This document shows, one piece after another, positions 5,579-6,763 of a DNA stretch of 6,763 bases. The notes below the pieces were generated by a model. That model made no database searches and had not been told where the DNA came from. It saw only the letters and a list, made by a program, of their open reading frames with translations. How positions within the stretch are numbered: position 1 is the first letter of the stretch; each line of letters starts with the position of its first letter. A program made the translations under genes and the position numbers. This stretch comes from Microcella sp. (GTDB lineage Bacteria; Actinomycetota; Actinomycetes; Actinomycetales; Microbacteriaceae), in contig JAIWOM010000080.1 of assembly GCA_020216895.1 (NCBI GenBank), positions 1-6,763 of the forward strand, read 5' to 3'.

Positions 5579-5632
5579 GTGCTCCCAGCGTACGGTCGGA
5601 GCACATCCGGGCTTGCGGGGCACCTTCCCGCA
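5579..5632 (+). terminator. Two tandem hairpins after the unknown gene pair (possible terminator or attenuator)
   Basis: GTGCTCC (5579-5585) pairs with GGAGCAC (5598-5604) around a 12-base loop. TGCGGG (5614-5619) then pairs with CCCGCA (5627-5632) around a seven-base loop. Neither is followed by a T run. They lie between the stop at 5557 and the acyltransferase start at 5663, so they could slow or end transcription of the pair, as T-less hairpins are suggested to do in actinobacteria. Confidence 0.35.
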
Positions 5633-5647
5633 GCACGCCGCCGCGCG

Positions 5648-5653
5648 TAGCCT
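5648..5653 (+). promoter_or_regulatory. Putative -10 box for the acyltransferase gene
   Basis: TAGCCT matches TANNNT and lies nine bases before the ATG at 5663. Transcription start six to seven bases downstream would leave a leader of about three bases, close to leaderless. No clear Shine-Dalgarno sequence is present (only GAAG), which agrees with this reading. Confidence 0.35.
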
Positions 5654-5662
5654 GAAGCCACC

Positions 5663-6763
5663 ATGGGCAGCACCGCACGCGACAGAGCCGTCGACCTGAC
5701 GAGGGCGGCGTGCCTGGTCGTGGTCGTCGGCCTGCACGTGATGATGGCCGGCATCACGGTCGAGAGCGGCGGGCTCGCCATCACGAACTCGCTCGACGGG
5801 CATCCGATCTTCGCCTGGAGCACCTGGCTCGTGCAGGTCATGCCGCTGTTCTTCGTGATGGGCGGCTTCTCGAGCCTGCTCGCCTGGCGGCGCCAGCGCG
5901 GTCGCGGCGTGACGGGCTCCGAGTACGTGCGCGACCGCGTGGCGCGTCTCGCCCGCCCGGCCCTGCTGCCGCTCGGATTGGTCGGCATCACCCTTGCGAT
6001 CCTCGGCCTGGTCGGGCTGCCCGATGACGTTCTCGGCGACGTCGGCTTCCGCATCGGCCAGCCGCTGTGGTTCCTGGCGGTCTATCTCGGATGCTCCGGC
6101 CTCGTGCCCCTGATGGCCCGGCTGCACGAGCGCGCGCCGTGGGCGACCCTGCTGACCCTGCTCGGCGCCGTCATGGTCGTCGACACCGTGGCGCTCGTCA
6201 CCGTGCAGCCGCTGATCGGCGCGCTCAATCTCGCGTTCGTGTGGCTTCTCATCCAGCAGTTCGGGTTCTGCCTCGCCGACGGCTGGTTCGACTGGCGCCG
6301 GCGGTGGATGCTCGCCGCGGCCGGCCTCGCCGCCTTCGGCGGCCTCCTCTTCCTCACCACGGTGGTCGGCTACTCGACCGACATGTACGACAACCTGAAC
6401 CCGCCGACGGCGGCGCTGCTCGTGCTGGGCGTCGGCCAGACGCTGCTGTTCGCCTGGCTGCGGCCGTGGCTCGCACGCCTCGCCGAGCGCCCGACGCTCA
6501 CCGGGCTGAGCGACGCGATCAACCGCAACGCGATGCAGATCTACCTCTGGCACGTGCCCGTCATCGTGCTCGTCGCGGTGGTGCTCGTCGTGGCTGGCGC
6601 CCCCTTCCCCGAGCCGCTCAGCGCCGGCTGGTGGCAGAGCCGCCCGCCGTTCCTCATCGCCGTGGCACTCATGCTCATCCCGATCGTCATCGGGGTGGCC
6701 TGGCTCGACCGGCGCGACGAGGCCAGCGCCGCCCGGGCCGCGGAGGCGGCGAGCGCCGCGGCG
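5663..6763 (+). CDS. Acyltransferase-3 family integral membrane protein (3' end outside window)
   Basis: From ATG at 5663 the frame stays open to the window edge, 367 codons, and the stop lies beyond. The N terminus R8-x-x-D11-L-x-R14, followed by a hydrophobic helix containing H25 (VVVVGLHVMM), is typical of the acyltransferase-3 family. Those proteins move acetyl or other acyl groups onto sugars, lipids or antibiotics at the cytoplasmic membrane. About ten membrane helices are visible, near residues 16-33, 50-72, 97-117, 132-151, 160-183, 187-206, 215-237, 250-270, 291-315 and 330-350. The IYLWHVPV stretch around W296-H297 is the usual C-terminal landmark. The last visible residues are a hydrophilic alanine/glutamate/arginine tail, so the stop is probably close. 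The acyl acceptor cannot be told. Codon use is typical of the high-GC host and unlike the gene pair before it. Confidence 0.88.
   Translation, partial: MGSTARDRAVDLTRAACLVVVVGLHVMMAGITVESGGLAITNSLDGHPIFAWSTWLVQVMPLFFVMGGFSSLLAWRRQRGRGVTGSEYVRDRVARLARPALLPLGLVGITLAILGLVGLPDDVLGDVGFRIGQPLWFLAVYLGCSGLVPLMARLHERAPWATLLTLLGAVMVVDTVALVTVQPLIGALNLAFVWLLIQQFGFCLADGWFDWRRRWMLAAAGLAAFGGLLFLTTVVGYSTDMYDNLNPPTAALLVLGVGQTLLFAWLRPWLARLAERPTLTGLSDAINRNAMQIYLWHVPVIVLVAVVLVVAGAPFPEPLSAGWWQSRPPFLIAVALMLIPIVIGVAWLDRRDEASAARAAEAASAAA

Noticed and set aside
5234..6553. A 439-codon open frame on the minus strand opposite the acyltransferase gene
   Set aside because: It spans the stop of one plus-strand gene and most of another, reads as a low-complexity E/R/H/Q-rich shadow, and the plus strand gives a regular multi-pass membrane protein.
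1..6763. CRISPR array, tRNA or rRNA gene, transposase or long direct repeats
   Set aside because: No regularly spaced repeat, cloverleaf or transposase motif was found on reading through the window.

Overview
The window looks like chromosomal DNA of a high-GC actinobacterium, probably a member of the Microbacteriaceae. The evidence is strong G/C preference at third codon positions, GTG starts, likely leaderless transcripts (TANNNT boxes six bases before a start codon) and the type of flanking genes. The lineage is an inference from style and protein families, not from a marker gene.

Layout, left to right. The 3' end of a DUF3253 gene (plus strand) runs into the window and stops at 205. It converges with a three-gene minus-strand cluster at 1400-214: a SpoU/TrmH-family RNA 2'-O-methyltransferase, an NTF2/DUF4440-like protein, and a previously unlisted 34-residue single-pass membrane peptide. 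A divergent intergenic region (1401-1518) separates this cluster from a plus-strand operon at 1519-4472. That operon holds a small helical protein of 85 aa, followed after two bases by an 897-aa single-chain restriction-modification enzyme of the MmeI (type IIL/IIG) family. A clear Rho-independent terminator at 4487-4512 closes it. Next comes a compositionally distinct pair of unknown genes (4575-5557): a secreted protein and a 111-aa cytosolic-looking protein whose GTG start overlaps the preceding TGA. The right end (5663 to the edge) is a membrane acyltransferase of the acyltransferase-3 family, cut by the window end. No stretch longer than about 120 bases lacks a gene.

The MmeI-like enzyme is the main system. 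It carries an N-terminal D-X9-E-X-K nuclease motif with the spacing I recall for MmeI, all the methyltransferase motifs (GAHYT, DPACGCGNF, GIDIE, NPPF) and a target-recognition domain. The same polypeptide should therefore both methylate adenine on one strand of an asymmetric site and cut downstream when the site is unmodified. The segment coding for the recognition domain (about 3500-4030) has clearly different codon use from the rest of the gene, as expected if specificity was swapped by recombination. The secreted/cytosolic pair downstream is also low in GC. The stretch from about 1777 to 5557 therefore reads as an accessory insertion between more ordinary chromosomal genes.
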